This document shows, piece by piece, positions 1 to 10,405 of a DNA stretch of 48,483 nucleotides. A program made the translations under genes and the position numbers. The stretch is taken from the NCBI RefSeq assembly GCF_016820555.1, contig NZ_JADHDW010000015.1, forward strand, positions 1 to 48,483. Reading direction: 5' to 3'. The first letter of the stretch is position 1. Each line of letters begins with the position of its first letter. The notes under the pieces were generated by a model. It was not told where the DNA came from and ran no database searches. It saw nothing but the letters and a program-made list of their open reading frames with translations. This stretch comes from Bacillus sp. REN10 (GTDB taxonomy: Bacteria > Bacillota > Bacilli > Bacillales > Domibacillaceae).

Positions 1-100
1 GTTTGACTTGCTCATAAAATAAAATTTGAATTAACGTTGACGTTTATTTTGTTCAGTTTTCAAAGATCAATTTTTAAGTTGTTGTCGTTTTTAGCGACTT
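1..100 (-). other. Leader of a 16S rRNA operon (16S gene itself begins just outside the window)
   Basis: On the minus strand this stretch contains the GATCTTTGAAAACTGAACAA-type sequence (positions 50-70) that precedes 16S rRNA genes in Bacillus and resembles the boxA/processing region of rrn leaders. It is followed by an AT-rich tail running off the left edge. It lies downstream of two sigma-A-like promoters and of the lysS terminator, the place where rrnJ follows lysS in B. subtilis. No mature 16S sequence is visible, so the assignment rests on the leader motif and synteny. Confidence 0.8.
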
Positions 101-104
101 TATT

Positions 105-133
105 ATCATATCAACTTACCTTATAGTTGTCAA
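105..133 (-). promoter_or_regulatory. rrn promoter P2 (sigma-A)
   Basis: The minus strand reads TTGACA, 17 bp, TATGAT. The -35 lies at 128-133 and the -10 at 105-110. It fires toward the left edge into the 16S leader and is the downstream member of a tandem pair, as is usual for Bacillus rrn operons. Confidence 0.75.
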
Positions 134-187
134 CAACTTTTTTAACTTTTTTATTGAAAGTTTGTTTTGTTGTTAGCAACGAATATA

Positions 188-216
188 AATATACCACCTA
201 TGAATAATAGATGCAA
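188..216 (-). promoter_or_regulatory. rrn promoter P1 (sigma-A)
   Basis: The minus strand reads TTGCAT, 17 bp, TATATT (-35 at 211-216, -10 at 188-193). It lies 55 bp upstream of lower-numbered P2 and between the lysS terminator and the rRNA leader. The -35 is weaker than that of P2. Confidence 0.55.
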
Positions 217-263
217 GCATTTTTTATAGAATAATAGATAAATTTTTTCGCTAATATTTGAAA

Positions 264-288
264 CAAAAAAGACCGCCTAAAAGCAGTC
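264..288 (-). terminator. lysS terminator
   Basis: On the minus strand GACTGC pairs with GCGGTC (one U-G wobble) around a short loop and is followed by a run of seven T. It begins about 12 bp after the lysS stop codon and separates lysS from the rrn promoters. Confidence 0.8.
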
Positions 289-299
289 TTTTTCACAAA

Positions 300-1814
<1,515 letters not shown>

Positions 1815-2813
1815 CTATCCAACTTGAATAGATGCTTCTTTCTCTTCCACTTCTTGAACAAAACCGGACAGCAGGTTCACAAGCTCTTCTCTTGTATCAC
1901 ATAAGTTAATTTCTTTACGTACATGAGCGTTGCCGCGAATACCTTTTAAATACCAGGCTGCATGTTTTCTCATCTCGCGCACAGCAATAAATTCATTTTT
2001 CAGCTCGATCAATCGATCTAAATGCAACAAGCACACATCAATTTTTTCTCGAGCAGTTGGCTCACCCATCAGTTCTCCTGTTTCTAAATAATGAATCGTA
2101 CGGTAAATCATCCACGGGTTCCCAAGCGCTGCGCGACCAATCATAACACCATCAACGCCCGTTTCATCCAACATACGTTTTGCATCTTGAGGGGTTTGAA
2201 CATCACCATTTCCGATAACAGGGATATTCACCGCCTGTTTCACTTCTTTGATAATATCCCAGTTAGCCTGCCCCTCATACATTTGCACACGAGTACGTCC
2301 ATGAAGGGCAACTGCTTGTCCACCTGCTCTTTCTACTGCTCTGGCATTTTCTACTGCATAAATGTGATCCTCATCCCAGCCCATACGCATCTTGACTGTA
2401 ACTGGTTTACTCACAGCGTCCGTGACAGCCGCAACCATCTCGTAAATTTTATTTGGGTCAAGCAACCATTTAGCACCTGCATCACACTTTGTAATTTTAG
2501 GTACGGGACAGCCCATATTGATATCAATAATGTCTGCATTGGTGTTCTTATCGACAAAGCTCGCTGCTTGAACGAGAGATTCTCTTTCTCCACCGAAAAT
2601 TTGCAGACTGAGCGGTTTTTCTCTTTCATCAATGTAAAGCATCTCTAATGTTTTTTCATTTTGAAAGACAATGCCTTTATCACTGACCATTTCCGCACAA
2701 ACTAACCCTGCGCCAAACTCTTTCACTGTCAAGCGAAAAGCAGAGTTACATACACCTGCCATCGGAGCAAGAACAACCGGATTTTTCATTTCGATATTTC
2801 CGATTTTCAGCAT
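1815..2813 (-). CDS. dusB: tRNA-dihydrouridine synthase B
   Basis: FMN-dependent reduction of uridine to dihydrouridine in the D-loop of tRNA. The 332-residue TIM-barrel protein shows the FMN-site start PMAGV (17-21), the catalytic cysteine in NMGCPVPK (Cys102), HGRTR (171-175) and the phosphate-binding GNGD (201-204) and IGRAALGNP (225-233) segments. The ATG start has AAAGGTG about 7 nt upstream. It lies 19 bp after yazB and 27 bp before lysS, so it is almost certainly cotranscribed with the folate genes, the same order as in B. subtilis (yacF). Confidence 0.96.
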   Translation of the reverse strand: MLKIGNIEMKNPVVLAPMAGVCNSAFRLTVKEFGAGLVCAEMVSDKGIVFQNEKTLEMLYIDEREKPLSLQIFGGERESLVQAASFVDKNTNADIIDINMGCPVPKITKCDAGAKWLLDPNKIYEMVAAVTDAVSKPVTVKMRMGWDEDHIYAVENARAVERAGGQAVALHGRTRVQMYEGQANWDIIKEVKQAVNIPVIGNGDVQTPQDAKRMLDETGVDGVMIGRAALGNPWMIYRTIHYLETGELMGEPTAREKIDVCLLHLDRLIELKNEFIAVREMRKHAAWYLKGIRGNAHVRKEINLCDTREELVNLLSGFVQEVEEKEASIQVG

Positions 2814-2832
2814 ATTTTAATCACCTTTCTAG

Positions 2833-3042
2833 TTATTTATCCGGCGGGCTTAGCTCATCTACTCGAATTTGAAGCACTTCAGCTATTTGCAAAAGTAGCT
2901 TTTCAGTGATCGGGCGATACCCTCTTTCTACGTCCCCTAACGCGGATACAGGTATACCTATTTCATGAGCAAGCTCTTCCTGGGTAAAGCCTTTCAGTTT
3001 CCTAAAGGCTCGGATTCGTCGTCCCCATTGATCTGTTTCCAT
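2833..3042 (-). CDS. yazB: Small XRE-family HTH protein YazB
   Basis: A 69-residue protein that is little more than a Cro/CI-type helix-turn-helix. IRAFRKLKGFTQEELAHEIG (helices 1-2) is followed by IPVSALGDVERGYRPI (recognition helix), with a short leucine-rich tail. It presumably binds DNA; target and role are unknown to me. The ATG at 3042 has GAAGGTG about 7 nt upstream. The first 49 bp overlap the 3' end of folK in another frame, implying translational coupling. The same small regulator sits between folK and dusB in B. subtilis, so the position is conserved. Confidence 0.88.
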   Translation of the reverse strand: METDQWGRRIRAFRKLKGFTQEELAHEIGIPVSALGDVERGYRPITEKLLLQIAEVLQIRVDELSPPDK

Positions 3043-3521
3043 AGCTGAACACCTTCTCTCCCTTGAATACTATTGATCAGTTCTTCAAGCGTCATCTGTG
3101 TGCCTGGAAAGCATATCGTTGAATCTATTTCGAATAACGGTATAAGCACAAAAGCTCGTTCGTGCATTCTAGGATGCGGAACAATTAGTTTCTCTGATTT
3201 AATATTGTCTTGATTATACAATAAAATGTCAAGGTCTATTGTTCTCGGCCCCCATCTGATTTCCCTTACTCTCCCAAGCTGGGATTCGATAGAAAGGCAC
3301 TTATCTAATAATTCTTCTGCACTTAAAGACGTGGCAATTTGTACAGCCATATTTAAAAAACTCATTTGTTCTGTGTATCCCACAGGATCTGTCTCATAAA
3401 TCGAGGAGAGTCTTTCAATCTCAATTTCCTTCTCTTCGTGCAGCATGGTCAATGCTGCTTGCAAATTAGCCATGCGGTCGCCTACATTCGTCCCAAGTGA
3501 TAAGTATGCTTTATTTTTCAT
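2994..3521 (-). CDS. folK: 2-amino-4-hydroxy-6-hydroxymethyldihydropteridine pyrophosphokinase (HPPK)
   Basis: Transfers pyrophosphate from ATP to 6-hydroxymethyl-7,8-dihydropterin, producing the pterin substrate of dihydropteroate synthase in folate synthesis. The 175-residue protein begins with the family signature YLSLGTNVGDR and carries the ATP/Mg-binding motif GPRTIDLDILLYN (91-103). The start ATG overlaps the folB stop as ATGA (3518-3521), and its own 3' end overlaps yazB by 49 bp. It is therefore embedded in the folP-folB-folK unit. Confidence 0.97.
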   Translation of the reverse strand: MKNKAYLSLGTNVGDRMANLQAALTMLHEEKEIEIERLSSIYETDPVGYTEQMSFLNMAVQIATSLSAEELLDKCLSIESQLGRVREIRWGPRTIDLDILLYNQDNIKSEKLIVPHPRMHERAFVLIPLFEIDSTICFPGTQMTLEELINSIQGREGVQLWKQINGDDESEPLGN

Positions 3522-3892
3522 GATTCATCCTTTTGTCTTTGTCTCGTGATTTCCACCGCTACATGTTGGTAGTGTCCAGGAATAGGCGGATCAGGCTTAA
3601 TCACTTTAATAGTACAAGCTTGAACAGAAGGGAAATTTTCCAATATAGCTGTAGCAATTTTTTCCGTAATACTTTCCACTAACTTCTGCGGAGATCCTTC
3701 TGTAATATCTTTACAAATTCGATACACATCGGCGTAATTCACTGTGTATGCCAACTGATCCGTTTCTCCTGCTTGCTTTAGCGGCACTTCTAAGGTGGCA
3801 TCTACCCGAAAGCGCTGCCCAAGCTTATTCTCTTCAGGAAACACTCCATGGTATCCGTAAAACTCCATCCCTGTTACATAAATTTTGTCCAT
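3518..3892 (-). CDS. folB: Dihydroneopterin aldolase
   Basis: Cleaves 7,8-dihydroneopterin to 6-hydroxymethyl-7,8-dihydropterin and glycolaldehyde, the step before FolK. The 124-residue protein has the typical opening YVTGMEFYGYHGVFPEE with the conserved Tyr/His region, VNYADVY in the middle, and a KPDPPIPGHYQHVAVEI C terminus, the normal size for this octameric enzyme. The start has a strong AGGAAAGGGG about 8 nt upstream. It is 5 bp downstream of folP and overlaps folK by 4 bp. Confidence 0.97.
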   Translation of the reverse strand: MDKIYVTGMEFYGYHGVFPEENKLGQRFRVDATLEVPLKQAGETDQLAYTVNYADVYRICKDITEGSPQKLVESITEKIATAILENFPSVQACTIKVIKPDPPIPGHYQHVAVEITRQRQKDES

Positions 3893-3897
3893 GCTTT

Positions 3898-4713
3898 TTA
3901 CCCCTTTCCTACTAAGGCATCCATCATTTTTGCCATGCGGCTAATAGGCTTCACATCATGGATCCTTAATATGCTACAGCCCTTTTGAATACCAAAACAG
4001 CATGTTGCTCCCGTTCCCTCCATCCTCTCTTCTACTGGAAGATCGAGAACATGGCCAATGATTCTTTTTCGTGAAGTACCAAGCAGTACAGGGAATCCTA
4101 AAGCTGCAATCTTATCTAACTCACGGAGCATCTCCAAGTTTTGATCCATACTTTTCGCAAAGCCGATGCCAGGGTCAAGGATAATTTGATTGTTGGAGAC
4201 ACCTGCTTTAACTGCAATATTAATGCTTTCATACAGATCGGCTAGTACATCTCGGATGAACACGTCATAGTCCATTTGCTTCCGATTGTGCATTAAAATA
4301 ATGGGCACTTTTTTCTCGGCTGCTACTGCAGCAATTTCCGGATCTTTCTTCGCTCCCCATACATCATTAATTATATGAGCACCAGCTTCAATAGATTGAC
4401 GGGCTGTTTCTGCTTTATACGTATCAATCGATAAAGGAACAGGCACTTCCGAAGCTACAGAACTAATAACTGGTAACACTCGTTCAAGCTCTTGTTCGAG
4501 AGGAACAGGTACATGACCAGGACGAGTAGATTCTCCGCCGATATCAATCAAATCAGCTCCTGAAGCAACCATCTCTTTCGCGTGTTGAACCGCATGATCC
4601 AGACGATTGAACAGACCTCCGTCTGAAAAAGAATCAGGGGTCGCATTTAAAATCCCCATAATATACGTCTTTTTTGTAAAATCTAAAAGATGCGTTCCCG
4701 CTTTCACTTTCAT
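3898..4713 (-). CDS. folP: Dihydropteroate synthase
   Basis: Condenses hydroxymethyldihydropterin pyrophosphate with p-aminobenzoate; the sulfonamide target (sul in B. subtilis). The 271-residue TIM barrel shows NATPDSFSDGG (23-33), IDIGGESTRPG (56-66) and the later DPGIGFAK and GTSRK pterin-site motifs. The ATG has AAGGGG about 12 nt upstream, a slightly long spacing. It is the first gene of the folate operon here. In B. subtilis pabB-pabA-pabC precede it, but here the next upstream gene is cysK, which ends in a terminator. The operon therefore needs its own promoter in the 70 bp between, where an extended -10 (TGG TAAAAT, 4753-4758) is the only candidate. Confidence 0.97.
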   Translation of the reverse strand: MKVKAGTHLLDFTKKTYIMGILNATPDSFSDGGLFNRLDHAVQHAKEMVASGADLIDIGGESTRPGHVPVPLEQELERVLPVISSVASEVPVPLSIDTYKAETARQSIEAGAHIINDVWGAKKDPEIAAVAAEKKVPIILMHNRKQMDYDVFIRDVLADLYESINIAVKAGVSNNQIILDPGIGFAKSMDQNLEMLRELDKIAALGFPVLLGTSRKRIIGHVLDLPVEERMEGTGATCCFGIQKGCSILRIHDVKPISRMAKMMDALVGKG

Positions 4714-4775
4714 GATGCCAAAAAGCCCCTTTCGCTTGTTAATCTTTTTTCTATTTTACCAAAGAAATGGAGCAA

Positions 4776-4805
4776 AAGAAAAAACAGACTGAGATCTCAG
4801 CCTGT
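4776..4805 (-). terminator. cysK terminator
   Basis: An 11-bp near-perfect hairpin (arms meeting in GAGATCTC at its centre) is followed by a run of T on the minus strand. It lies 12 bp after the cysK stop and separates cysK from folP. Confidence 0.85.
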
Positions 4806-4817
4806 TTTCTGTTATCA

Positions 4818-5744
4818 TTATTCTTCATCAAACTGATAAAGCGGTGTACTTAAATAACGTTCTCCATTACTTGGAATAATGGCTAACACCTTTTTACCTT
4901 TTCCAAGCTTAGCTGCCACTTGTAATGCGGCAAAGATAGCTGCTCCTGAAGAAATACCACCTAAAATTCCTTCTTCACGCGCTACTTTACGAGCTGTTTC
5001 AAATGCATCTTCATTTTCTACTTTAATGATCTCGTCGTATACGTTCGTATCTAATACTTTCGGCACAAATCCAGCACCAATTCCTTGAATTTTATGCGGA
5101 CCTGGTTTGCCTCCAGATAAAACAGGGGAATCCGCTGGTTCTACCGCATAAATTTTAATATCTTTAAATGTTTCTTTTAACACTTGGCCTGCTCCAGTAA
5201 TAGTTCCACCTGTTCCAATCCCAGAAACAAAAGCATCTAGCTGATCCATCTGTTTAACAATTTCTTTCCCAGTCGTACGGCGGTGAATTTCCGGATTAGC
5301 TTCATTCTCAAATTGTTGAGGCATGAAATAGCCATGCTCGTCAGCTAGTTCTTTCGCTTTTCGAATTGCTCCGCCCATTCCTTCTGCACCTGGTGTCAAC
5401 ACAAGTTCTGCTCCATAGGCGCGAAGTAAGTTACGGCGCTCCATACTCATTGTTTCTGGCATAACGAGAATGGCGCGATATCCTTTTGCTGCCGCAATCA
5501 TCGCGAGTCCAATACCTGTATTACCACTTGTCGGCTCAATAATTGTGCCACCTTTTTGCAAACCGCCTTTTTCTTCTGCCGCTTCGATCATCGCTAAAGC
5601 AATGCGGTCTTTCACACTGCTTCCCGGGTTCATATATTCAAGCTTCAAATAAACTTCTGCGCTATTTTCATCAACTACATGATTTAATTTCACAATTGGC
5701 GTTTGGCCAACTAATTCAGCTACTGAATTTGCTATACGTACCAT
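4818..5744 (-). CDS. cysK: Cysteine synthase A (O-acetylserine sulfhydrylase)
   Basis: PLP enzyme converting O-acetylserine and sulfide to cysteine. The 308-residue product has the PLP lysine in NPGSSVKDR (Lys45), the substrate loop TSGNTG (about 72-77), the phosphate-binding [10 protein letters not shown] and SSGAAI near the C terminus. I use ATG 5744 (MVRIANS): the longer GTG at 5753 overlaps the GAGGTGG ribosome-binding site, which has good spacing only to 5744. It is a single-gene unit with its own sigma-A promoter and terminator. The B. subtilis homologue is controlled by CymR; I could not identify a convincing CymR site here. Confidence 0.97.
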   Translation of the reverse strand: MVRIANSVAELVGQTPIVKLNHVVDENSAEVYLKLEYMNPGSSVKDRIALAMIEAAEEKGGLQKGGTIIEPTSGNTGIGLAMIAAAKGYRAILVMPETMSMERRNLLRAYGAELVLTPGAEGMGGAIRKAKELADEHGYFMPQQFENEANPEIHRRTTGKEIVKQMDQLDAFVSGIGTGGTITGAGQVLKETFKDIKIYAVEPADSPVLSGGKPGPHKIQGIGAGFVPKVLDTNVYDEIIKVENEDAFETARKVAREEGILGGISSGAAIFAALQVAAKLGKGKKVLAIIPSNGERYLSTPLYQFDEE

Positions 5745-5785
5745 TTTCTCCACCTCAATGCCGAGTATTTTTATTGGTTATATAG

Positions 5786-5814
5786 AATTTAACAGTTTTT
5801 TTGAGAAAAGTCAA
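5786..5814 (-). promoter_or_regulatory. cysK promoter (sigma-A)
   Basis: The minus strand reads TTGACT (5809-5814), a 17-bp spacer, then TAAATT (5786-5791), about 40 bp upstream of the cysK start and after the hslO terminator. Confidence 0.7.
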
Positions 5815-5845
5815 TCTTTTTCTCCTTTAAAATTCTCAATTATTG

Positions 5846-5882
5846 CAAAAAAACCTGCAAAACAAAAATGGTCTTGTCAGGT
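5846..5882 (-). terminator. hslO terminator
   Basis: On the minus strand ACCTG-a-CAAGAC pairs with GTTTTG-c-AGGT and runs into seven T. It starts about 27 bp downstream of the hslO stop codon. Confidence 0.75.
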
Positions 5883-5908
5883 TTTTCCTTTCTACATGCA
5901 GCAAAAGA

Positions 5909-6787
5909 TCAATGAGCTGCTTCCTTCATCTGTTCTAGTTCGCTTTTTGTAAACAAATATGTTTCATTGCAAAAATGACATTGGGCTTCAGCCTGCCCTT
6001 CTTCCTCAATCATCTCTTGAATCTCTGCTTTTCCAAGACTAATAATTGCATTGCCGAAACGTTTTTTTGAACAAGTGCACTCAAAGCTTAATGACACCTT
6101 CTCCAAAACCCTTACATTCTCTTCGCCCAAAATGTAAAAAAGAATTTCCTCTGGAGTTAAGCCTTGTTCAATCAGCTTAGAGATAGGGGTCATATTCGTA
6201 ATTTTCTCTTCAATACGAGTAATCGTCTCGTCATCTGCACCAGGCATAATTTGAATCACAAAGCCACCAGCAGCTAAAATAGAGTTATCAGGATTAACAA
6301 GCACACCTACACCAACAGAAGATGGCACTTGTTCAGATACCGCAAAATAGTAAGTGAAATCCTCTCCTATTTCTCCAGAAACGATCGGCGTTTGACCTGT
6401 GAAATGGTCGCGAAGCCCGATATCTTTCACAATTGAAAGCATTCCATCCGTTCCAACTGCACGGCGAACATCTAATTTACCATGTTGATTTAGTTCAAAG
6501 TGCGTTTGGGGATTCGTTACATACCCTCGAACTTCCCCTTTTGCATTAGCATCGACTAGTATAGCACCAATAGGTCCGCCGCCTTGCACTTTAATGGTCA
6601 GCTTTTCTTCACCCTTGAGCATCGCTCCCATCATCACACCAGCCGTCATTGTTCGTCCAAGTGCCGCCGATGCTGTCGGCCAAGTGTAATGCTTTCTTTG
6701 CGCTTCACCAACCGTTTCAGTTGTATTAGCTGCATATGCACGCACTTGCCCACCATAGGCTAAAGCCTTTACTAAATAATCCTTCAT
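5909..6787 (-). CDS. hslO: Redox-regulated chaperone Hsp33
   Basis: Holdase chaperone activated by oxidation and heat, protecting unfolding proteins in the cytoplasm. The 292-residue protein has the usual N-terminal fold and the C-terminal zinc/redox switch of four cysteines, arranged CxC (237, 239) and CxxC (270, 273). The ATG start has AAGGAAG about 9 nt upstream. It follows coaX by 16 bp, likely as an operon, as in B. subtilis. The next gene in B. subtilis, the PrsA-like yacD, is absent, so hslO is followed directly by a terminator and cysK. Confidence 0.97.
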   Translation of the reverse strand: MKDYLVKALAYGGQVRAYAANTTETVGEAQRKHYTWPTASAALGRTMTAGVMMGAMLKGEEKLTIKVQGGGPIGAILVDANAKGEVRGYVTNPQTHFELNQHGKLDVRRAVGTDGMLSIVKDIGLRDHFTGQTPIVSGEIGEDFTYYFAVSEQVPSSVGVGVLVNPDNSILAAGGFVIQIMPGADDETITRIEEKITNMTPISKLIEQGLTPEEILFYILGEENVRVLEKVSLSFECTCSKKRFGNAIISLGKAEIQEMIEEEGQAEAQCHFCNETYLFTKSELEQMKEAAH

Positions 6788-6803
6788 TTAAACACTTCCT
6801 TCT

Positions 6804-7571
6804 TTATCCAATGTTTCGCTTATAAATGAGGCACAGACCCTTTAATGTTAAAAACGGATCAACTACATCAATAGTAGTCGCTTCTTCGGCAATTAAAGGG
6901 GCTAATCCACCAGTTGCAATTACAGTTGGCGTCTTCTTACTTTGCGCCTTCATTCGATTGACAATTCCGTCAACCTGACCAACATATCCAAATAAAATAC
7001 CCGCCTGCATTGCCGCTACGGTATTTTTCCCAACAATATGATCGGGTCTTACGATTTCAATCCGCGGAAGTTTAGCTGCCCTTGAATATAACGCTTCTGT
7101 CGAAATATTAATCCCTGGCGCAATGGCTCCTCCCATATAATGTCCGCCTTCATCAATGTAACAGTATGTTGTTGCTGTACCAAAATCAACAATAATGAGC
7201 GGACTGCCGTACTCATGAATACCAGCTACAGCATTTACAATGCGATCGGCTCCAACTTCGCGAGGGTTCTCATATTTAATATTCAATCCTGTTTTGATGC
7301 CAGGACCAACAATTAGCGGCTTTATATTAAAATATTTTTGACACATTTTCTCAAGAGAAAACATAATTGGCGGAACAACTGAAGAAATAATCATTCCATC
7401 GATTTGCGAAAAAGCAAGGCCTTCATGCTCAAATAGATTTTTGATGATCATACCGTATTCATCTTCTGTTTTATTGCGATTTGTTTCAATGCGCCAGTGG
7501 TATTTTAATACATCATTTTCATAAACACCCAACACAGTATTTGTATTCCCTACATCCAAAACAAATATCAA
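6804..7571 (-). CDS. coaX: Type III pantothenate kinase
   Basis: First step of coenzyme A synthesis: ATP-dependent phosphorylation of pantothenate. The 255-residue ASKHA-fold enzyme shows DVGNTNT (6-12, phosphate 1 loop), GADR (107-110) and DFGTATT (129-135), the type III signature. The start is TTG at 7571, supported by the conserved N terminus and a GGTGAG element about 6 nt upstream; no ATG is available in the conserved N terminus. It is followed closely by hslO. Upstream lies the ftsH terminator, and the 130-bp gap holds a possible extended -10 (TGG TATGAT). Confidence 0.96.
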   Translation of the reverse strand: MIFVLDVGNTNTVLGVYENDVLKYHWRIETNRNKTEDEYGMIIKNLFEHEGLAFSQIDGMIISSVVPPIMFSLEKMCQKYFNIKPLIVGPGIKTGLNIKYENPREVGADRIVNAVAGIHEYGSPLIIVDFGTATTYCYIDEGGHYMGGAIAPGINISTEALYSRAAKLPRIEIVRPDHIVGKNTVAAMQAGILFGYVGQVDGIVNRMKAQSKKTPTVIATGGLAPLIAEEATTIDVVDPFLTLKGLCLIYKRNIG

Positions 7572-7702
7572 CTTTTCTCACCACACCATATAGACTTTTT
7601 GTTTACTGCCATTCATCATACCACATATAAGCTTCATCAGCATTATGGTACACCCACACCGCCCAAGCTCTTTTTTTCAGACTTTATTGAACATAGATTG
7701 AG

Positions 7703-7738
7703 AAAAGGACGTCGACTTATAGCGTCGACGTCCTTTTC
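7703..7738 (-). terminator. ftsH terminator
   Basis: A perfect 14-bp inverted repeat (7703-7716 and 7724-7737, core GGACGTCGAC) encloses a 7-nt loop. It starts immediately after the ftsH stop and ends in TTTT on the minus strand. Confidence 0.85.
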
Positions 7739-7740
7739 AT

Positions 7741-9732
7741 TTAGCTCTTCAGCTCATCATCTTTATTTATCGGAGTCACCGGCTTGTCTTCAGACTCTAC
7801 TGCCTCTTCTGTTTGAATTGACTCTTCTTTTTTCTGCACATTTACTTTCACTTGATCTTGGCCATTCCCTTTTGTATCAGGAAGTTCTGGGTTGGAGTAC
7901 TTTCTTTCAGGTAATGTTCCATGATCAACGAGATGTTTAATTTGAGCGGCATCTAACGTTTCCACTTCAAGAAGTGTATTCGCGATGATATCTAGCTTTT
8001 CACGATTTTCTGTTAAGATTTCTTTTGCACGCTCATAACAATTTTTAATAATGTGTTGAATTTCAATATCGATTTCGTAAGCAATCTTATCTGAATAATT
8101 CTGTTCATTATTAAAGTCACGACCTAAAAATACTTGTCCACCAGATGTTTGACCAAATTGTAAAGGACCAAGCTTGTCGCTCATACCAAATTCCGTTACC
8201 ATGCGACGGGCAATACCCGTAGCGCGCTGGAAGTCATTATGTGCACCAGTCGATACTTCCCCAAAAACAATATCTTCCGCTACACGTCCGCCAAGCAAGC
8301 CCGTAATCTTATCAAGCAATTCTGGCTTCGTCATGAAATAGCGATCTTCTTTCGGAAGCATGACAGCATATCCGCCAGCTTGACCGCGAGGAACGATCGT
8401 TACTTTATGAACCATTTCTGCTTCGTCTAGCACTAAGCCAATAACTGTATGCCCCGCTTCATGGAAGGCAACAATTTTTCTTTCTTTTTTCGAAATGACA
8501 CGACTTTTCTTAGCTGGACCAGCAATTACCCGGTCTGTCGCTTCATCAATGTCACGCATATCAATCTTTTTCTTATTTTGACGAGCCGCTACTAGTGCAG
8601 CCTCATTCAATAAGTTTTCTAGATCGGCACCAGAGAAGCCTGGTGTTCTCATAGCAATCGCTTTTAAATCAACTGATTCATCAAGCGGTTTGTTGCGCGC
8701 ATGAACACGGAGAACGGCTTCACGACCTGTGACATCTGGACGATCAACTGTAATTTGACGGTCAAAGCGGCCCGGACGTAATAACGCAGGGTCTAGAATA
8801 TCTGGACGGTTTGTTGCCGCAATGATAATAATTCCTTCATTGGCACTGAATCCATCCATCTCTACAAGCAATTGGTTCAACGTCTGTTCACGCTCGTCAT
8901 GGCCACCGCCAAGACCCGCGCCACGCTGACGGCCCACAGCATCAATTTCATCAATGAAAATCATACATGGAGCATTCTTCTTTGCATTTTCAAATAAATC
9001 ACGGACACGAGAAGCACCAACACCGACAAACATTTCAACGAAGTCTGAACCACTGATTGTAAAGAACGGTACACCTGCTTCTCCTGCAGCTGCCCGCGCA
9101 AGAAGGGTTTTACCAGTTCCTGGAGGTCCCACTAACAAGATCCCCTTTGGAATTCTAGCACCTAATTCAGAAAATTTACGAGGATCTTTCAAGAACTCAA
9201 CAACTTCTACAAGTTCTTGCTTCTCTTCATCTGCTCCAGCCACATCTTTAAAACGGACTTTTTTCTTCTCATCATTGTACAAGCGCGCCTTGCTTTTACC
9301 GAAGTTCATTACTCGGCTACCGCCGCCTTGTGCTTGGTTCAATAAGAAGAAGAAGAGCAAGAAAATAATTAAAAACGGAATAATCGTCGTGAAGAAAGAG
9401 ACCCAACCGCTCGTTTCTTTAGCTGGCAGCACTTCTACTTTTGAATCTTTAGCCGCTTGATCCACTCGATTTAGCATCGAATCGCTATTCATCACATAAG
9501 TAAGGAAATACTCTCCTTCTTTTGCTCCTTTAAGCTGACCACGAACGGCATAAACGCCTCTCTCAGGCTGCATTGTAAACGACGCAACTTCACCTTTTTC
9601 AAGACTGGAAACAAATTGATTATAAGTTATATTTTTATTCGGCTCATTACTGTTATTGAAGTAACTAACAACCCCAATAATAACGAGAAATACTAGTAAA
9701 TAAAATATGGTATAACGAAATATTCGGTTCAT
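7741..9732 (-). CDS. ftsH: ATP-dependent zinc metalloprotease FtsH
   Basis: Membrane-anchored AAA+ protease that degrades membrane and regulatory proteins. In 663 residues it shows an N-terminal membrane helix (about 5-25), an extracytoplasmic domain, a second membrane helix (about 112-132), Walker A GPPGTGKT (202-209), Walker B FIDEID (about 258-263), an SRH region and the zinc motif HEAGH (about 424-428). The acidic, Gln/Glu-rich C-terminal tail is poorly conserved, as usual. The start ATG has GGAGGAGG about 6 nt upstream. It follows hpt by 114 bp in the tilS-hpt-ftsH order found across Firmicutes and ends in a strong terminator. Confidence 0.98.
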   Translation of the reverse strand: MNRIFRYTIFYLLVFLVIIGVVSYFNNSNEPNKNITYNQFVSSLEKGEVASFTMQPERGVYAVRGQLKGAKEGEYFLTYVMNSDSMLNRVDQAAKDSKVEVLPAKETSGWVSFFTTIIPFLIIFLLFFFLLNQAQGGGSRVMNFGKSKARLYNDEKKKVRFKDVAGADEEKQELVEVVEFLKDPRKFSELGARIPKGILLVGPPGTGKTLLARAAAGEAGVPFFTISGSDFVEMFVGVGASRVRDLFENAKKNAPCMIFIDEIDAVGRQRGAGLGGGHDEREQTLNQLLVEMDGFSANEGIIIIAATNRPDILDPALLRPGRFDRQITVDRPDVTGREAVLRVHARNKPLDESVDLKAIAMRTPGFSGADLENLLNEAALVAARQNKKKIDMRDIDEATDRVIAGPAKKSRVISKKERKIVAFHEAGHTVIGLVLDEAEMVHKVTIVPRGQAGGYAVMLPKEDRYFMTKPELLDKITGLLGGRVAEDIVFGEVSTGAHNDFQRATGIARRMVTEFGMSDKLGPLQFGQTSGGQVFLGRDFNNEQNYSDKIAYEIDIEIQHIIKNCYERAKEILTENREKLDIIANTLLEVETLDAAQIKHLVDHGTLPERKYSNPELPDTKGNGQDQVKVNVQKKEESIQTEEAVESEDKPVTPINKDDELKS

Positions 9733-9846
9733 CCCTTACCTCCTCCCACGGTAAAAAATACTGTATTCAATACTATCATAGAAAAACTTGGCATTACAAC
9801 TATTTGACATACAGATTGATGATTTCATCTGATCTAATCAACCCGC

Positions 9847-10401
9847 TTATTGCTCTTCCGTCTTTGTATACACTTCTGGCTTTAACACTCCGATGTATGG
9901 AAGATTGCGATATTTCTCAGCGTAATCAAGACCGTAACCTACAACAAAGGCATCCGGTACTTGGAAACCTACGATATCGGCTTTAATCTTCGCTTTACGT
10001 CCTGTTGGCTTGTCTAAAAGCGTCACAATTTTAATAGATTTCGCTTTACGGTAGCGGAACAGCTCCACAAGATAGCTCAATGTTAAGCCGCTGTCGATAA
10101 TATCCTCAATAATGAGAACATCTCTTCCTTCAACTGAAGTATCCAGATCTTTCACAATCTTTACTTCTCCTGATGAAACAGTTGAGCTTCCGTAACTGGA
10201 AACATCCATGAAATCCATTTCCAAATAAGTATCCACTCTTTTTAACAAGTCAGACATAAACGGCATAGCACCTTTTAATACCCCGATAACAAGAGGAAAT
10301 TTATCTTTATATTCCTCCGTAAGCTGGCTGCCTAACTCTTTAATTTTTTCTTGGATTTCTTCTTCAGAAATTAGTACTTGCTCAATATCTTGATTTAACA
10401 A
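9847..10401 (-). CDS. hpt: Hypoxanthine(-guanine) phosphoribosyltransferase
   Basis: Purine salvage: transfers the PRPP ribosyl phosphate to hypoxanthine/guanine. The 184-residue protein carries the PRPP loop [11 protein letters not shown] (about 97-107) and the family-typical LDKPTGRK and GYGLDY segments. The start is TTG at 10401, with GGAGG 8 nt upstream, and the N terminus matches the B. subtilis HprT start. It is 4 bp after tilS, and its ribosome-binding site overlaps the tilS end, so the two are coupled. In B. subtilis HprT and TilS also interact functionally in ftsH regulation; whether that holds here is inference. Confidence 0.97.
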   Translation of the reverse strand: MLNQDIEQVLISEEEIQEKIKELGSQLTEEYKDKFPLVIGVLKGAMPFMSDLLKRVDTYLEMDFMDVSSYGSSTVSSGEVKIVKDLDTSVEGRDVLIIEDIIDSGLTLSYLVELFRYRKAKSIKIVTLLDKPTGRKAKIKADIVGFQVPDAFVVGYGLDYAEKYRNLPYIGVLKPEVYTKTEEQ

Positions 10402-10405
10402 TGTG

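Noticed and set aside
2091-2648. 185-codon plus-strand ORF opposite dusB
   Set aside because: It lies antisense to a fully conserved dusB, its translation is rich in Cys, His, Asn and Thr like an out-of-frame product, and it has no ribosome-binding site.
8954-9460. 168-codon plus-strand ORF opposite ftsH
   Set aside because: Antisense to the highly conserved AAA domain; composition is that of a shadow frame.
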